Shown here: in pieces, positions 33,623 to 42,552 of the stretch | Layout of the letters: the number at the start of each line of letters is the position of its first letter | Numbering within the stretch: position 1 is the first letter of the stretch | NCBI GenBank assembly: GCA_934747805.1 | Contig: CAKVHC010000001.1 | Span: forward strand, 62,001-126,000 | Direction: 5' to 3' | Source: an uncultured Clostridia bacterium | GTDB taxonomy: Bacteria; Bacillota; Clostridia; Christensenellales; UBA1242 | DNA length: 64,000 nucleotides | Notes under the pieces: model-generated | Seen by the model: only the letters and a program-made list of their open reading frames with translations | Told to the model about the DNA's origin: nothing | Databases searched by the model: none | Translations under genes and position numbers: made by a program

Positions 33623-33862
33623 ATGAACACTGGCAGAGCGATAGCAATGAGAATTTCTCAATTATTAGTGCAAAACAATATGTCGCAATATCAACTATCT
33701 AAAAAGGTTGCCTTGCCCGAATCAACTTTGCGATCGATAATTAATGAGAAATGTAAAACGGCAAATCTTGACACAATTACATTAATATGCCAAGGCTTTG
33801 AAATCACATTGTCACAGTTCTTCGATAGCCCGCTATTCTCAATGGAAAATTTGGATCTATAA
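33623..33862 (+). CDS. XRE regulator paired with the metallopeptidase
   Basis: 79 residues from MNTGRAIAMRIS at 33623, preceded by AAAGGAAACATT. The helix-turn-helix is MSQYQLSKKVALPESTLRSI followed by TANLDTITLICQGFEI; a short hydrophobic tail follows. The frame is open back to 33584, but the ribosome site argues for the inner start. Co-transcribed with the HExxH protein and ended by the terminator at 33860. It may regulate the pair's own promoter at 32943. Confidence 0.85.
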   Translation: MNTGRAIAMRISQLLVQNNMSQYQLSKKVALPESTLRSIINEKCKTANLDTITLICQGFEITLSQFFDSPLFSMENLDL

Positions 33863-33892
33863 AAAAAAGAAGCGCAATGCTTCTTTTTTAGT
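33860..33892. terminator. Bidirectional terminator between XRE gene and pgsA
   Basis: AAAGAAGC / GCTTCTTT hairpin with loop GCAAT and flanking A and T runs; the pgsA stop lies in it. Confidence 0.85.
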
Positions 33893-34463
33893 CTTTGAAT
33901 GCCTCTTTGTTTTTGGTCATATAGTTAATGCCTGAGATGATTGTGAGCAAGACGCTAATGCCAAGGAATACATTGCACACCCACATAAGCACAGTGTTGA
34001 ATGTGCAGACACCTATTTCAGTCATAAGCAGTGAATAGAGCAAGAAGCCAGTGAGTGCCACCATTTGCGAAACGGTCTTATACTTGCCAAGTTTATCAGC
34101 GGCAATCACCACGCCTTTTGTGGCAGCGAGTTGACGAAGAGCCGCCACCATAAACTCACGACCGATAACGATTGTGAGCGTAATCACGCCAAAATACATA
34201 TTGACTGTGCCGTCAGCGACAATCATAAACAGCACGGTGCTGGTCAAAAGTTTGTCGGCAATCGGGTCAAGGAATTTGCCGAAATTGGTGATAAGGTTAT
34301 ATTTGCGAGCAATCTTGCCGTCTAGCATATCTGTAAACGACGCAAGCAAGAAAAGCACTAGTGCCACCACTTTGCAATATGGGAACATTGGCACTAGATA
34401 GAAAAGCATAATGAATGGAATCATGATTATGCGGCTGAGCGTGAGTTTGTTGGGTAGATTCAT
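33888..34463 (-). CDS. pgsA: CDP-diacylglycerol-glycerol-3-phosphate 3-phosphatidyltransferase
   Basis: Makes phosphatidylglycerophosphate, the first step to phosphatidylglycerol, in the inner membrane. 191 residues with about five or six helices. The CDP-alcohol transferase signature is intact: DMLDGKIARKYN, then FGKFLDPIADK, that is DGxxAR(8)GxxxDxxxD. The start MNLPNKLTLSRI follows AAGGAGAAAAT. Own promoter TTTACA (34514-34509), 17 bp, TATAAT (34491-34486). Confidence 0.96.
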   Translation of the reverse strand: MNLPNKLTLSRIIMIPFIMLFYLVPMFPYCKVVALVLFLLASFTDMLDGKIARKYNLITNFGKFLDPIADKLLTSTVLFMIVADGTVNMYFGVITLTIVIGREFMVAALRQLAATKGVVIAADKLGKYKTVSQMVALTGFLLYSLLMTEIGVCTFNTVLMWVCNVFLGISVLLTIISGINYMTKNKEAFKD

Positions 34464-34485
34464 ATTTTCTCCTTAGATTTAATTC

Positions 34486-34514
34486 ATTATAACATTGAAA
34501 TCTGCTGTTGTAAA
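34486..34514 (-). promoter_or_regulatory. pgsA promoter
   Basis: TTTACA and TATAAT with 17 bp between them on the minus strand, between the ftsK terminator and pgsA. Confidence 0.75.
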
Positions 34515-34525
34515 ACAAAATAGAC

Positions 34526-34552
34526 AAAAAAACTGCTCACGGCAGTTTTTTA
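34526..34552 (-). terminator. ftsK terminator
   Basis: AAAAACTGC / GCAGTTTTT hairpin with loop TCACG; the ftsK stop is at its right edge. Confidence 0.75.
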
Positions 34553-37396
34553 GTTTGGAAACAATCTATCAAGGTCGTCAAGGGTGACCAAAACTTGACG
34601 TGGTTTTCCGCTTTCCATTTTCGATACTAAATGGTGATATTCCAGTTGGTCCATAATGCGACCAGCTCGTGCGAAGCCGACGCCGAACCTACGTTGGATG
34701 CCCGATGCCGACGCCGAGTTGGATTCGATGAAATATCTGAGCACTTGTTTAGCGAGTGGGTCGAGTTGGGTGTTCATTTCGCCTGACGTAATTGGGTCGT
34801 CTTGTTTGGCAAAAATTTCTTTTTCAATGTTGGCATCAAACTTGGCAGGGTTGTTCATTTTGACGAAATCTACGATTGCATTAATCTCTTCGCTAGACAC
34901 ATACGCACCTTGTACACGGCGTGGCACTGGAGCGTCGTTAGGTTTGAAGAGCATATCGCCCTTGCCGAGCAAACTTTCTGCGCCTGCACAGTCTAGCACT
35001 GTCTTGCTATCTGCAAAGTTGGTGAGTGCAAATGCGATGCGACTTGGGAAGTTGGTCTTGATTGTGCCGGTGATAACATCGACACTTGGGCGTTGGGTGG
35101 CAACGATTAGGTGAATGCCACTCGCACGAGCCTTTTGAGCGAGGCGCATGAGTCGTTCTTCAATCTCACGCTTGTTTTCACTCATAAGGTCAGCCAGCTC
35201 GTCAATGATGATGACAATATATTTCATCTTTTCGAGCGTGCCGTTCTTCACCAAATCCATATTGTTGTATTCTTTAATATTTACGACATGGTGCTTTTGC
35301 AGGATCATATATCTGCGTTCCATCTCCTTGATCGCCCAATTGAGTGCGTTAATGGCTTGAGCCTTTTCCGTGATGACGTGTGGCGTGAGCAAATGTGGCA
35401 AGCCATTGTAGTTGGAAAATTCTACACGCTTAGGGTCGACCAAAATGATACGCAAGTCGTCCGGACTAGCCTTGTATATCATGGACAAAATCATGGTGTT
35501 TAGGCAGACGGATTTACCTGAACCAGTCGAGCCTGCCACCAGCACATGATAGAGTTTGTCAAGGTTGCAATATTGGATATTGCCCGAAATGTCCTTGCCC
35601 AATGCCATGCAAATTGGACTCTGACGGAGCCAATAATCCTTGCTGGAAATAATCTCTTGCAAATATACTGGGCTGACCTTGTCGTTAGGCACTTCAATGC
35701 CGACTGCGTTCTTGCCTGGAATTGGGGCTTCGATACGCACAGCACCGTTTGAAGCAAGTGCATAGGCAATGTCTTCAGCATGACGGTCAATCATCTTGAC
35801 CGAAATTCCGCTCGGCATACTAAGTTCATAGCGTGTAACAGCAGGACCTTTCGTCACGGCAATAACCTTGGCTGGCACTTTAAACTCTTCAAGCGACTTT
35901 TCTAGGCGGTCAATGTTGTCTTGCGTCTTTGCCGAGTCGTCGTCATCTGTCTTTTCCACGAGTTTGAGCAGGCTGACAGGTGGTTTGACATAAGGTCGGC
36001 TCTCTTCCACCTTGACCGGCTCGACAGGGGTCGGATTGTATGCTGGTTGTGTAGGTTGGCTCAAGCCTGTGCTATATGTTGGCTCGCTAGGAGCAAAGAT
36101 TGGTGAAATAGGCTCTCGTGTCTGCGAGTTTATCTCACGTGGAGTTGATTCAAATATCCTATTAGGTTCATTATATTGATTTTGTTTCGGCTGATAAGCC
36201 TCTGCATCCTTTCGGCTCAGTGCGTCTGCAGCCATTTTGTCGTAATCGATTGGAGAGTCGTTTGTCTCTGTTTCACTACTTTCAATCTCACTATCCAACT
36301 CCTCGATCTCATCATAGTTTTCATCAAGCGAATTATCCACAAATTCATCAACTTTGTGGATAGGTTCTGCGTTCGACACAGAAATGTCTTCAGCTGGCTT
36401 ACGATTGAAATTGTTTATCTCGTCCGGACTGCGCTTTATGGTCTTTGGAGTGGAATATGCCGAATAATCAATCTTAGATTCGTTCGACTCCACTTTGCTA
36501 GGCGTGTATTGAGACTTTATTGCTTCATAATCGCTATTACGATTGGTGTTGACAAAAATGTCGCTATCCGACTTTTTCACAGGTGGTGGCGGAATCACTG
36601 GCTCAGGCGGAGTCAAAATGTATTCTCGTGTTAGTTCTGGTCGGCTGGCAGGTTTCTTTGGCAAAACGTCCGGCATATCGCTCGAAATTATCTTTGCTTT
36701 GTTGTTGCTGAGCCCCAACTTGATGCGTGCAATCTCGGCTTTGTCTTTTTCATTCTTGGCGTCGAGTGTGATTGGCTGGGGTTCTTTGTAGTCTTGAATT
36801 GGGATGAAACTCAGAGTCGAAATCTGCGACTGCTTTGGCGAGTATTTTTGGCGTGCCACATATTCTATGAGCAAGCTTACGAAAATTGTAAGCATTATAG
36901 CCAAAGTGATATACGTTCCTACTTTGCCGAGTAATTTAACTATTGGGTGCAAAATTACGCTGAGCAGCAGTCCGCCCGCACTTATTCCCGACGAGTAGGT
37001 CATATCCAAAAATTTGCCATATGGCTGCAAAACATAGTCATTGCACAAAATGAGTTGCAAGATGAGCATTAGGGTCAAGAATATGATTGAAAGATAAACA
37101 ACATAGCGTTTGTTGACCTTGTATTTCTTCACTTTGATAAGGAATAGCGAGATGATGATTGTGCACACGAGTGCTGGGTAAATCACCAACCCAAACACGC
37201 CCGTGAAAAAGCGCTTAAATATATCGACAGGCAAGACGCACAATACGAAAGCAAGCAAACATACACCCGCAACAATCCATTTGGCATTAAACTTGCGTTT
37301 TGGCTTATCGGGTTGCTCGGTGCGCTCCTTTTTGACGCGTTCTTTTTTAGGCTTTTCAGGTTTTGGCAATTTTGAAGTGGAAGTGTAAATCGGCAT
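34550..37396 (-). CDS. ftsK: DNA translocase FtsK/SpoIIIE
   Basis: Pumps chromosomal DNA through the closing division septum (or the sporulation septum as SpoIIIE). About 948 residues: a basic N-terminus, four membrane helices (about 42-185), a long Pro/Glu/Ser-rich linker (about 195-470), the RecA-like motor with Walker A GSTGSGKS near 624-631 and Walker B IVIIIDELADLM near 730, and a C-terminal winged-helix gamma domain with RRFGVGFARAGRIMDQLE. The start at ATG 37396 is preceded by AAGGGGGT; a TTG two codons earlier is less likely. Confidence 0.97.
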   Translation of the reverse strand: MPIYTSTSKLPKPEKPKKERVKKERTEQPDKPKRKFNAKWIVAGVCLLAFVLCVLPVDIFKRFFTGVFGLVIYPALVCTIIISLFLIKVKKYKVNKRYVVYLSIIFLTLMLILQLILCNDYVLQPYGKFLDMTYSSGISAGGLLLSVILHPIVKLLGKVGTYITLAIMLTIFVSLLIEYVARQKYSPKQSQISTLSFIPIQDYKEPQPITLDAKNEKDKAEIARIKLGLSNNKAKIISSDMPDVLPKKPASRPELTREYILTPPEPVIPPPPVKKSDSDIFVNTNRNSDYEAIKSQYTPSKVESNESKIDYSAYSTPKTIKRSPDEINNFNRKPAEDISVSNAEPIHKVDEFVDNSLDENYDEIEELDSEIESSETETNDSPIDYDKMAADALSRKDAEAYQPKQNQYNEPNRIFESTPREINSQTREPISPIFAPSEPTYSTGLSQPTQPAYNPTPVEPVKVEESRPYVKPPVSLLKLVEKTDDDDSAKTQDNIDRLEKSLEEFKVPAKVIAVTKGPAVTRYELSMPSGISVKMIDRHAEDIAYALASNGAVRIEAPIPGKNAVGIEVPNDKVSPVYLQEIISSKDYWLRQSPICMALGKDISGNIQYCNLDKLYHVLVAGSTGSGKSVCLNTMILSMIYKASPDDLRIILVDPKRVEFSNYNGLPHLLTPHVITEKAQAINALNWAIKEMERRYMILQKHHVVNIKEYNNMDLVKNGTLEKMKYIVIIIDELADLMSENKREIEERLMRLAQKARASGIHLIVATQRPSVDVITGTIKTNFPSRIAFALTNFADSKTVLDCAGAESLLGKGDMLFKPNDAPVPRRVQGAYVSSEEINAIVDFVKMNNPAKFDANIEKEIFAKQDDPITSGEMNTQLDPLAKQVLRYFIESNSASASGIQRRFGVGFARAGRIMDQLEYHHLVSKMESGKPRQVLVTLDDLDRLFPN

Positions 37397-37446
37397 AGAC
37401 AAACCCCCTTATGCCTAATTATAAACAAAAAATAAGAAAAAAACAA

Positions 37447-38148
37447 TTAAATTATGGACATTATGTTGTCACTGACGCTAACAAGTTGTATTCCGACACG
37501 CGTGTAGGCGTTAATCACGCTAGGCAGAGCCTCCAAAGTGTGCGCGGTTGGGTGCATTAGAATGAGATTGCCGTTTTGAATCTTTTTGGTGGCGCGCTTG
37601 AAAACCAAATCGCTCGACTTATCTCGCCAGTCAATCGTGTCCAGCGTCCACATAATAGTTTTGTAGTTGAGTGTGTTGCAGATTTCCACAGTGGTGCGGT
37701 TATACGCCCCGCTTGGTGGTGCAAAAAGCGTCATTTCCACGCCCGTCAACTGCTTGATAAGGTCATGGCAGGTAGTAATTTCCTGTCGCTGACGTTCAAC
37801 GCTTATTTTATCGTGGTCTTTGTGCAAATATCCGTGATTGCCTATCTCGAATCCGTTATCCACAATTTTCTTAACGAGTTCTGGGTTTCGGCTCGCCCAA
37901 CTGCCACCCACAAAGAATGTGGCCTTTGCTCCGCCCTCGCTCAGTGCGTGCATAATTGGCTCGATAAACTCGCTCCCCTGATAGACGTTTATCATGAGGC
38001 TGGCATTGGGCTTGGTGGTGTCGCCGTTGTAATACACACCTTCCGTCTTGGCACTCGCCACAATCGAGTCAAACGGCAACGCTAGGCACAAAAGTCCCAT
38101 AAGCATAACGCCGATAATAACATTAGACACCCACGCTTTTCTCTGCAT
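37447..38148 (-). CDS. YlxY-like polysaccharide deacetylase-family protein with degenerate active site
   Basis: 233 residues with an N-terminal membrane/signal segment (about 8-32) and a NodB-type barrel outside the membrane. The usual metal-binding TFDDG is replaced by SLMINVYQG, and the RPPYG motif reads APPSG; the HxxxH-like part is kept in GNHGYLHKDH and the last motif is LILMHPTAHT. Loss of motif 1 is, as far as I recall, shared by the YlxY family of sporulation-associated proteins. In Bacillus ylxY follows rpsO-pnp, exactly as here. It is therefore probably non-catalytic and an orthologue by position. Confidence 0.82.
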   Translation of the reverse strand: MQRKAWVSNVIIGVMLMGLLCLALPFDSIVASAKTEGVYYNGDTTKPNASLMINVYQGSEFIEPIMHALSEGGAKATFFVGGSWASRNPELVKKIVDNGFEIGNHGYLHKDHDKISVERQRQEITTCHDLIKQLTGVEMTLFAPPSGAYNRTTVEICNTLNYKTIMWTLDTIDWRDKSSDLVFKRATKKIQNGNLILMHPTAHTLEALPSVINAYTRVGIQLVSVSDNIMSII

Positions 38149-38193
38149 AAAAAAACTCCTATGCTATTTTATGTGAGCATAGGAGCGAAAATG

Positions 38194-40278
38194 TTATAGT
38201 TTTGCAATAAGGCGGAAATCTACACGGCCTTTGTCGTCAATTTTGATGACTTTTACACGAACACGGTCGCCAATCTTAACGACGTCTTCCACTTTTTCCA
38301 CACGCTTGTCGCTGAGTTTGGAAATGTGAATCATGCCGTCTTTGCCATTGGCCACTTCAACGAATGCACCGAACTGCATAATGCGAACAACTGTGCCTTC
38401 GTATTCTTTGTCCATTTCGAATTCCATACAGATGTCTTCAATGATTTTACGAGCCTCGTTAATCTTGTCCATATTACTGTGACTGATGAACACTTTGCCG
38501 TCGTCTTCGATGTCAATCTTGACGCCAGTTTTGTCGATAATTTCATTGATAGTCTTGCCACCAGTTCCTATGACTTCTCTAATCTTGTCTGGGTTGATAT
38601 TGAATGTAACAATCTTTGGAGCATAAGGGCTCAAATGGTCGTTAGGCATTGGCAAGCATTCAAGCATTTTGCCCATGATGTGCATTCTGCCCACACGTGC
38701 TTGTTCGAGTGCGGTCTTCAAAATGTCACGGTCAATGCCATGAATCTTCATATCCATTTGGATTGCTGTGATGCCACGTTCTGTGCCCGCAACTTTAAAG
38801 TCCATATCGCCAGTAAAGTCTTCCAAACCTTGAATGTCGGTCAAGACGACTACTTTGCCAGTTTCCTTGTCTTTCATAAGGCCCATTGCAATGCCTGCAA
38901 CTGGGCTGCTGATAGGCACGCCGCCATCCATAAGGGCTAGAGTGCTGCCGCAAACGCTGGCCTGACTAGTAGAGCCGTTGGAAGTGAGCACTTCACTTAC
39001 AAGACGGATTGCATAAGGAAATTCTTCCACGCTAGGAATCACTGGGAGCAAAGCACGTTCTGCGAGAGCGCCGTGACCAATTTCACGACGACCAGGACTC
39101 TTTAATGGCTTAGCTTCGCCAGTAGAATATGGTGGCATATTGTAATGGTGCATATAGCGCTTGGTTTCTTCGTCGTCCAAGCCTTCGAGCTCTTGAGCTT
39201 CACTGATCATGCCAAGAGTAAGTGTTGTGCAAACTTGTGTGAGTCCACGAGTAAACACGCCTGAGCCATGAACACGTGGCAATACGCCGTGATCACACCA
39301 AATAGGACGCACTTCAGTAGTCTTACGACCATCTGGACGCACGCCGTCGAAAATGATTTTGTGACGGATTTGTTCTTTCTCAATGGCGAACAAAACATTC
39401 TTGATGTGTCCTGCGCCGTCTGGATAGATGTCTGCAAAATGATTCAATGTGTCGGCTGTCAAGTCGTCGATAGCGATTTCTCGCTCGCCCTTGTCGAAAT
39501 GCGTGAGGGCTTCTGCCATTTTGTCGCTAGCGTAAGCACGCACGTCTTTTGCCAAGTCTTCTGGTGGCAAAATTAGGTGAACACGAGTAGACTTTGGCAC
39601 GCCAACCGCCTTGACGATTGACTCTATCCATTCCACTTGTTTCTTGATTTCTTCGTGAGCAAACATAATAGCGTCAAGCATTGTTTCTTCGCTGACTTGC
39701 TTTGCACCTGCTTCCACCATTAAAACGGCTTCACGAGTACCGCTGACTGTCAGGTCGAGTTCGCTATTGTCCATCTCGCTGTTGGTTGGGTTGATGACGA
39801 ATTTGCCGTCAATGAGTCCAACGTGAACGGCACCAGTTGGTCCTTCGAATGGAATATCGCTGATTGACAATGCAATTGATGAGCCGAGCATTGCATACAC
39901 TTCCGGGCTGATTTCTGGGTCAACCGACATTGGTGTACATACGACTGCTACGTCATTGTAAAAGCCCTTTGGGAACAATGGACGCAATGGACGGTCAATC
40001 AGACGGCTAACCAAGATTGCCTTGTCTGTGGCACGACCTTCACGGCGTTTCCAACCGCCAGGAATTTTGCCAACGGTGTACATCTTCTCTTCGTAATCTA
40101 CGCCGAGTGGGAAAAAGTCGATGCCGGGACGTGGCTCTTTCGCCATTGTGACATTGACCATAACGGCTGTATCACCGCAACGTACCATACAACTGCCGTT
40201 AGAAAGCATGCAATAACGTCCAACTTCCACGCTAACTTCACGGTTGCCAATGGTTGTAGTAAAAATTTGTCTTTCCAT
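38194..40278 (-). CDS. pnp: Polynucleotide phosphorylase
   Basis: Degrades RNA 3' to 5' with phosphate, releasing nucleoside diphosphates. 694 residues in the usual order: RNase PH domain 1, an all-helical linker, RNase PH domain 2 (around RRGREI-type segment RREIGHGALAERAL, then GSTSQASVCGSTLALMDGG), a KH domain (REVIGTGGKTINEI) and an S1 domain (EYEGTVVRIMQFGAFVEV). Lies 80 nt after rpsO with a partial terminator between. The start follows AAAGGAAAGAAAT. Confidence 0.98.
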   Translation of the reverse strand: MERQIFTTTIGNREVSVEVGRYCMLSNGSCMVRCGDTAVMVNVTMAKEPRPGIDFFPLGVDYEEKMYTVGKIPGGWKRREGRATDKAILVSRLIDRPLRPLFPKGFYNDVAVVCTPMSVDPEISPEVYAMLGSSIALSISDIPFEGPTGAVHVGLIDGKFVINPTNSEMDNSELDLTVSGTREAVLMVEAGAKQVSEETMLDAIMFAHEEIKKQVEWIESIVKAVGVPKSTRVHLILPPEDLAKDVRAYASDKMAEALTHFDKGEREIAIDDLTADTLNHFADIYPDGAGHIKNVLFAIEKEQIRHKIIFDGVRPDGRKTTEVRPIWCDHGVLPRVHGSGVFTRGLTQVCTTLTLGMISEAQELEGLDDEETKRYMHHYNMPPYSTGEAKPLKSPGRREIGHGALAERALLPVIPSVEEFPYAIRLVSEVLTSNGSTSQASVCGSTLALMDGGVPISSPVAGIAMGLMKDKETGKVVVLTDIQGLEDFTGDMDFKVAGTERGITAIQMDMKIHGIDRDILKTALEQARVGRMHIMGKMLECLPMPNDHLSPYAPKIVTFNINPDKIREVIGTGGKTINEIIDKTGVKIDIEDDGKVFISHSNMDKINEARKIIEDICMEFEMDKEYEGTVVRIMQFGAFVEVANGKDGMIHISKLSDKRVEKVEDVVKIGDRVRVKVIKIDDKGRVDFRLIAKL

Positions 40279-40320
40279 ATTTCTTTCCTTTTATTTAGAA
40301 TTTTGCCCCATAAAAATAAT

Positions 40321-40348
40321 AAAAAGGGGGCGAAACAAACACACCCCC
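40321..40348 (-). terminator. Hairpin between rpsO and pnp
   Basis: On the minus strand GGGGGTG (40348-40342) pairs with CGCCCCC (40332-40326) and is followed by TTTTT. Probably a partial terminator that sets pnp level below rpsO. Confidence 0.65.
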
Positions 40349-40358
40349 ATTTTTAAAA

Positions 40359-40619
40359 TTATCTAATACCAAGTTTTTCTTTCAAAGCACGATAGCGATT
40401 GATATCTGTGTTTTCAAGATAGCGCAACAACTTTCTACGAGTAGCAGTCATCTTCAAAAGACCACGTGTAGAGTGTTTGTCTTGCTTGTTAGCTTTCAAA
40501 TGTTCAGTAAGATTAGCAATACGAGCAGTCAAAAGAGCGATTTGCACTTCAACACTGCCAGTGTCCTTCTCGTCCTTACCATATTCAGCCACGATTTGTT
40601 TCTTGTCAATAGTTGCCAT
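40359..40619 (-). CDS. rpsO: Ribosomal protein S15
   Basis: Small-subunit primary binder of 16S rRNA helices 20-22. 86 residues, standard length, with the conserved [20 protein letters not shown] and [20 protein letters not shown]. The start follows AGGAGAGAACTT. Promoter at 40701; pnp follows. Confidence 0.98.
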   Translation of the reverse strand: MATIDKKQIVAEYGKDEKDTGSVEVQIALLTARIANLTEHLKANKQDKHSTRGLLKMTATRRKLLRYLENTDINRYRALKEKLGIR

Positions 40620-40700
40620 AAGTTCTCTCCTTTACATAAATTTGCCTAAAACTGTGTCTGCGTCAGAGAATTCGCTAGACAAAGTTTCGGTAATGAAACT

Positions 40701-40729
40701 AATATACCACACCAAACGCATTTTGTAAA
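40701..40729 (-). promoter_or_regulatory. rpsO-pnp promoter
   Basis: On the minus strand TTTACA (40729-40724), 17 bp, TATATT (40706-40701). Confidence 0.75.
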
Positions 40730-40792
40730 GGGTTTTTGTAAAGCAATTTTTACAATTTTTATATCGATAAACGCTCTCACACGCACAACAAA

Positions 40793-40816
40793 AAACACCC
40801 GCGGGGGTGCTTTTTT
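40793..40816 (-). terminator. Terminator of the zinc-ribbon membrane gene
   Basis: GCACCC / GGGTGT hairpin with loop of GC-rich bases, then TTTTTT on the minus strand. Confidence 0.7.
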
Positions 40817-41306
40817 ACAACTTCTTACCGCACTTTCGGCAGAACTCGTCCTTTGCAGAGTTCACCGTCTGGCAGCTGGCACAAACTTTTCGCACTGGTT
40901 CACCACACTTGCTACAGAACATTTCGTCAGCATCAATAGGGTCGCCACATTTTGGACAATTGTTGCCCACTGCATCATCAATGAGTTTGGTTGCGTAGCC
41001 AGTAACAACAATTTTGAAGCCGAGGCTAGCCAATTCCCACCCAATGCCCATTACCACGCCGAACGGAACGAACAATACAAATGGAACAATTAGTCGGGCA
41101 GTAAAACCGCCACTTTCTTCAAAAGCACCATCGCCCGCTGTGGCAAACAACACGAAGCAAGTAAATACGCCAATTGCACCAATGATTGCTATTGTTAGCC
41201 CAATGGTGAGCAATTTCTTTCGCAGAGATTTTGCCTTTTCACAGTTAGCCACATTGCTAACGTCAGCATTAAGATTTTTTATTTCTTCTCTAAGTTTGGT
41301 AAACAT
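40815..41306 (-). CDS. Two-helix membrane protein with tandem zinc ribbons
   Basis: 163 residues: a helical charged N-terminus, two membrane helices (about 31-56 and 68-95), then two zinc-ribbon knuckle sets, CPKCGDPIDADEMFCSKCG and CASCQ...CRKCG. Unknown function. It shares the membrane-plus-ribbon plan with 31292-32137 but not its order of parts. The start follows TAGGAGAAAACT. Confidence 0.7.
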   Translation of the reverse strand: MFTKLREEIKNLNADVSNVANCEKAKSLRKKLLTIGLTIAIIGAIGVFTCFVLFATAGDGAFEESGGFTARLIVPFVLFVPFGVVMGIGWELASLGFKIVVTGYATKLIDDAVGNNCPKCGDPIDADEMFCSKCGEPVRKVCASCQTVNSAKDEFCRKCGKKL

Positions 41307-41355
41307 AGTTTTCTCCTATAAATATATTTTACCATAGGAATTGCATATTGTAAAG

Positions 41356-42225
41356 TTAAATTTGAGCAGTTGAAGCTTCAATTTCAGCAATTTTGGCTTC
41401 CACTTCCGCCACGACGGTGTCTGCCACCTTTGAATAGTCAAACTTGTGGAATTGACTGTTCATTGTGTAATATATCTTATCTTCTTCGGCAGAGTCCATA
41501 GAATTATTCAAATCGCAATCATATTCGTACGACGCAAGGCTCACAACCCTATAATCGCCGTCAATTTCAATACTGCCATACACGTAGAATTGTGGGCTTG
41601 AATCATCGTCATTTTCGCGACCATACTCGATGACATAATTGCCCTTTTCATTGATTGAAACACAAGTTAGATTGCCGTTTTCTATCTCGTAAATGTATTC
41701 ATGAAGGACCTCACTCATTTTGCCATCAGCCGTATATGCTAGCAGATTTTTCTTTTCTGTGGTTGTTTTTGTCCAACTCGTGTCGTCGTCATTTTTCTCA
41801 TACGAAATAAACCCATTGCTTTCTACAACATTGATTGAGTTGTGCGTAGCACTCTTGGAATAGGTAAATTGCTTGCCGTTAGACAACTGTCCCGAGTACA
41901 TAACATATTCGTCGGTTTTTCTGCCGTTTTTGATTATATTAACGTTGTATGTGAAGTTAGCATATCTATTGTCCAAGTTCATAACGCCCATATACTTTGC
42001 CTTTTTCAAGATTGCAATGGCGTCTTCTTTGGTGAGTTTATTGGTCAAAATGTTCATATCTTCACGCATTTCGTCCATAAAATCACGAGCGTCTTCCATT
42101 GCCTCAAACGCACTGTCCGCTTGGTCTTGCGTGACGTTCACGTTCGCACAGCCCGCAAAAGTCAATGCGCCCACGCCCGCCAAAAGTCCTATGGCTAAAC
42201 CTTTAACTAATTTGTTTTTATTCAT
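41356..42225 (-). CDS. Predicted lipoprotein divergent from an XRE regulator
   Basis: 289 residues from MNKNKLVKGLAIGL at 42225, preceded by AAAGGAGAAAATT. The signal ends in the lipobox LTFAGC. A helical acidic segment follows (AFEAMEDARDFMDEMREDM), then a beta-rich region with many Asp, Tyr and Thr residues that I do not recognise. The longer frame from 42276 runs into the operator region and is rejected. Its promoter spacer holds an operator repeat (42269-42289), so the neighbouring XRE protein probably controls it. Confidence 0.78.
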   Translation of the reverse strand: MNKNKLVKGLAIGLLAGVGALTFAGCANVNVTQDQADSAFEAMEDARDFMDEMREDMNILTNKLTKEDAIAILKKAKYMGVMNLDNRYANFTYNVNIIKNGRKTDEYVMYSGQLSNGKQFTYSKSATHNSINVVESNGFISYEKNDDDTSWTKTTTEKKNLLAYTADGKMSEVLHEYIYEIENGNLTCVSINEKGNYVIEYGRENDDDSSPQFYVYGSIEIDGDYRVVSLASYEYDCDLNNSMDSAEEDKIYYTMNSQFHKFDYSKVADTVVAEVEAKIAEIEASTAQI

Positions 42226-42238
42226 AATTTTCTCCTTT

Positions 42239-42296
42239 GTGTACAACATTCTTGTACTTTTACCAAAATTGTACAAAATACTTGTACACTTGTCAA
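42239..42296. promoter_or_regulatory. Lipoprotein promoter with duplicated TTGTAC operator
   Basis: On the minus strand TTGACA (42296-42291), 17 bp, TACAAT (42273-42268). Four TTGTAC/TGTAC elements start at about 42239, 42252, 42269 and 42282, that is two 21-bp operators 30 bp apart, each made of two elements 13 bp apart. The second operator fills the promoter spacer and -10 box. Confidence 0.8.
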
Positions 42297-42300
42297 TGAA

Positions 42301-42528
42301 ATGGCAAGAGTTTTAGGTGAAAATTTGAAAATAGCGGAGAACATAAAGTTTTATAGGCAGGGAATGAAACTAACGCAAGAAGGGTTAGCCAACCTTTTGA
42401 ATGGCAAAAAGAGTTTGGTTTCAAACTATGAAAACGGTTACTCCACGCCAGACATAAACACACTGGTAAAACTAGCCGACATTTTCGATATTACTCTTGA
42501 CGAGTTGGTGGGCAGAGATTTTAAATAA
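42301..42528 (+). CDS. Small XRE regulator divergent from the 41356 lipoprotein
   Basis: 75 residues: an N-terminal stretch, then the helix-turn-helix KLTQEGLANLLNGKKSLVSN with YENGYSTPDINTL, ending DITLDELVGRDFK. It has no sensor domain. The ATG at 42301 follows the operator region directly and has no ribosome site, so the message is probably leaderless or nearly so. Autoregulation through the TTGTAC repeats is inferred. Confidence 0.87.
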   Translation: MARVLGENLKIAENIKFYRQGMKLTQEGLANLLNGKKSLVSNYENGYSTPDINTLVKLADIFDITLDELVGRDFK

Positions 42529-42552
42529 AAAAAGAGCAGACGCTCTTTTTTA
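42525..42552. terminator. Bidirectional terminator between XRE gene and rsmG
   Basis: AAAGAGC / GCTCTTT hairpin with loop AGAC, A run before and T run after; contains both stop codons. Confidence 0.85.

Noticed and set aside
36333..36341. Perfect DnaA box TTATCCACA
   Set aside because: Inside ftsK coding sequence and isolated; similar single boxes in ylxY and yidC are likely chance in AT-rich DNA.
38326..38940. Long plus-strand frame of 204 codons opposite pnp
   Set aside because: It is the antisense shadow of a certain gene, rich in His, Phe and Val, with no ribosome site. The same applies to other long frames opposite ileS, recN, ftsK and alaS.
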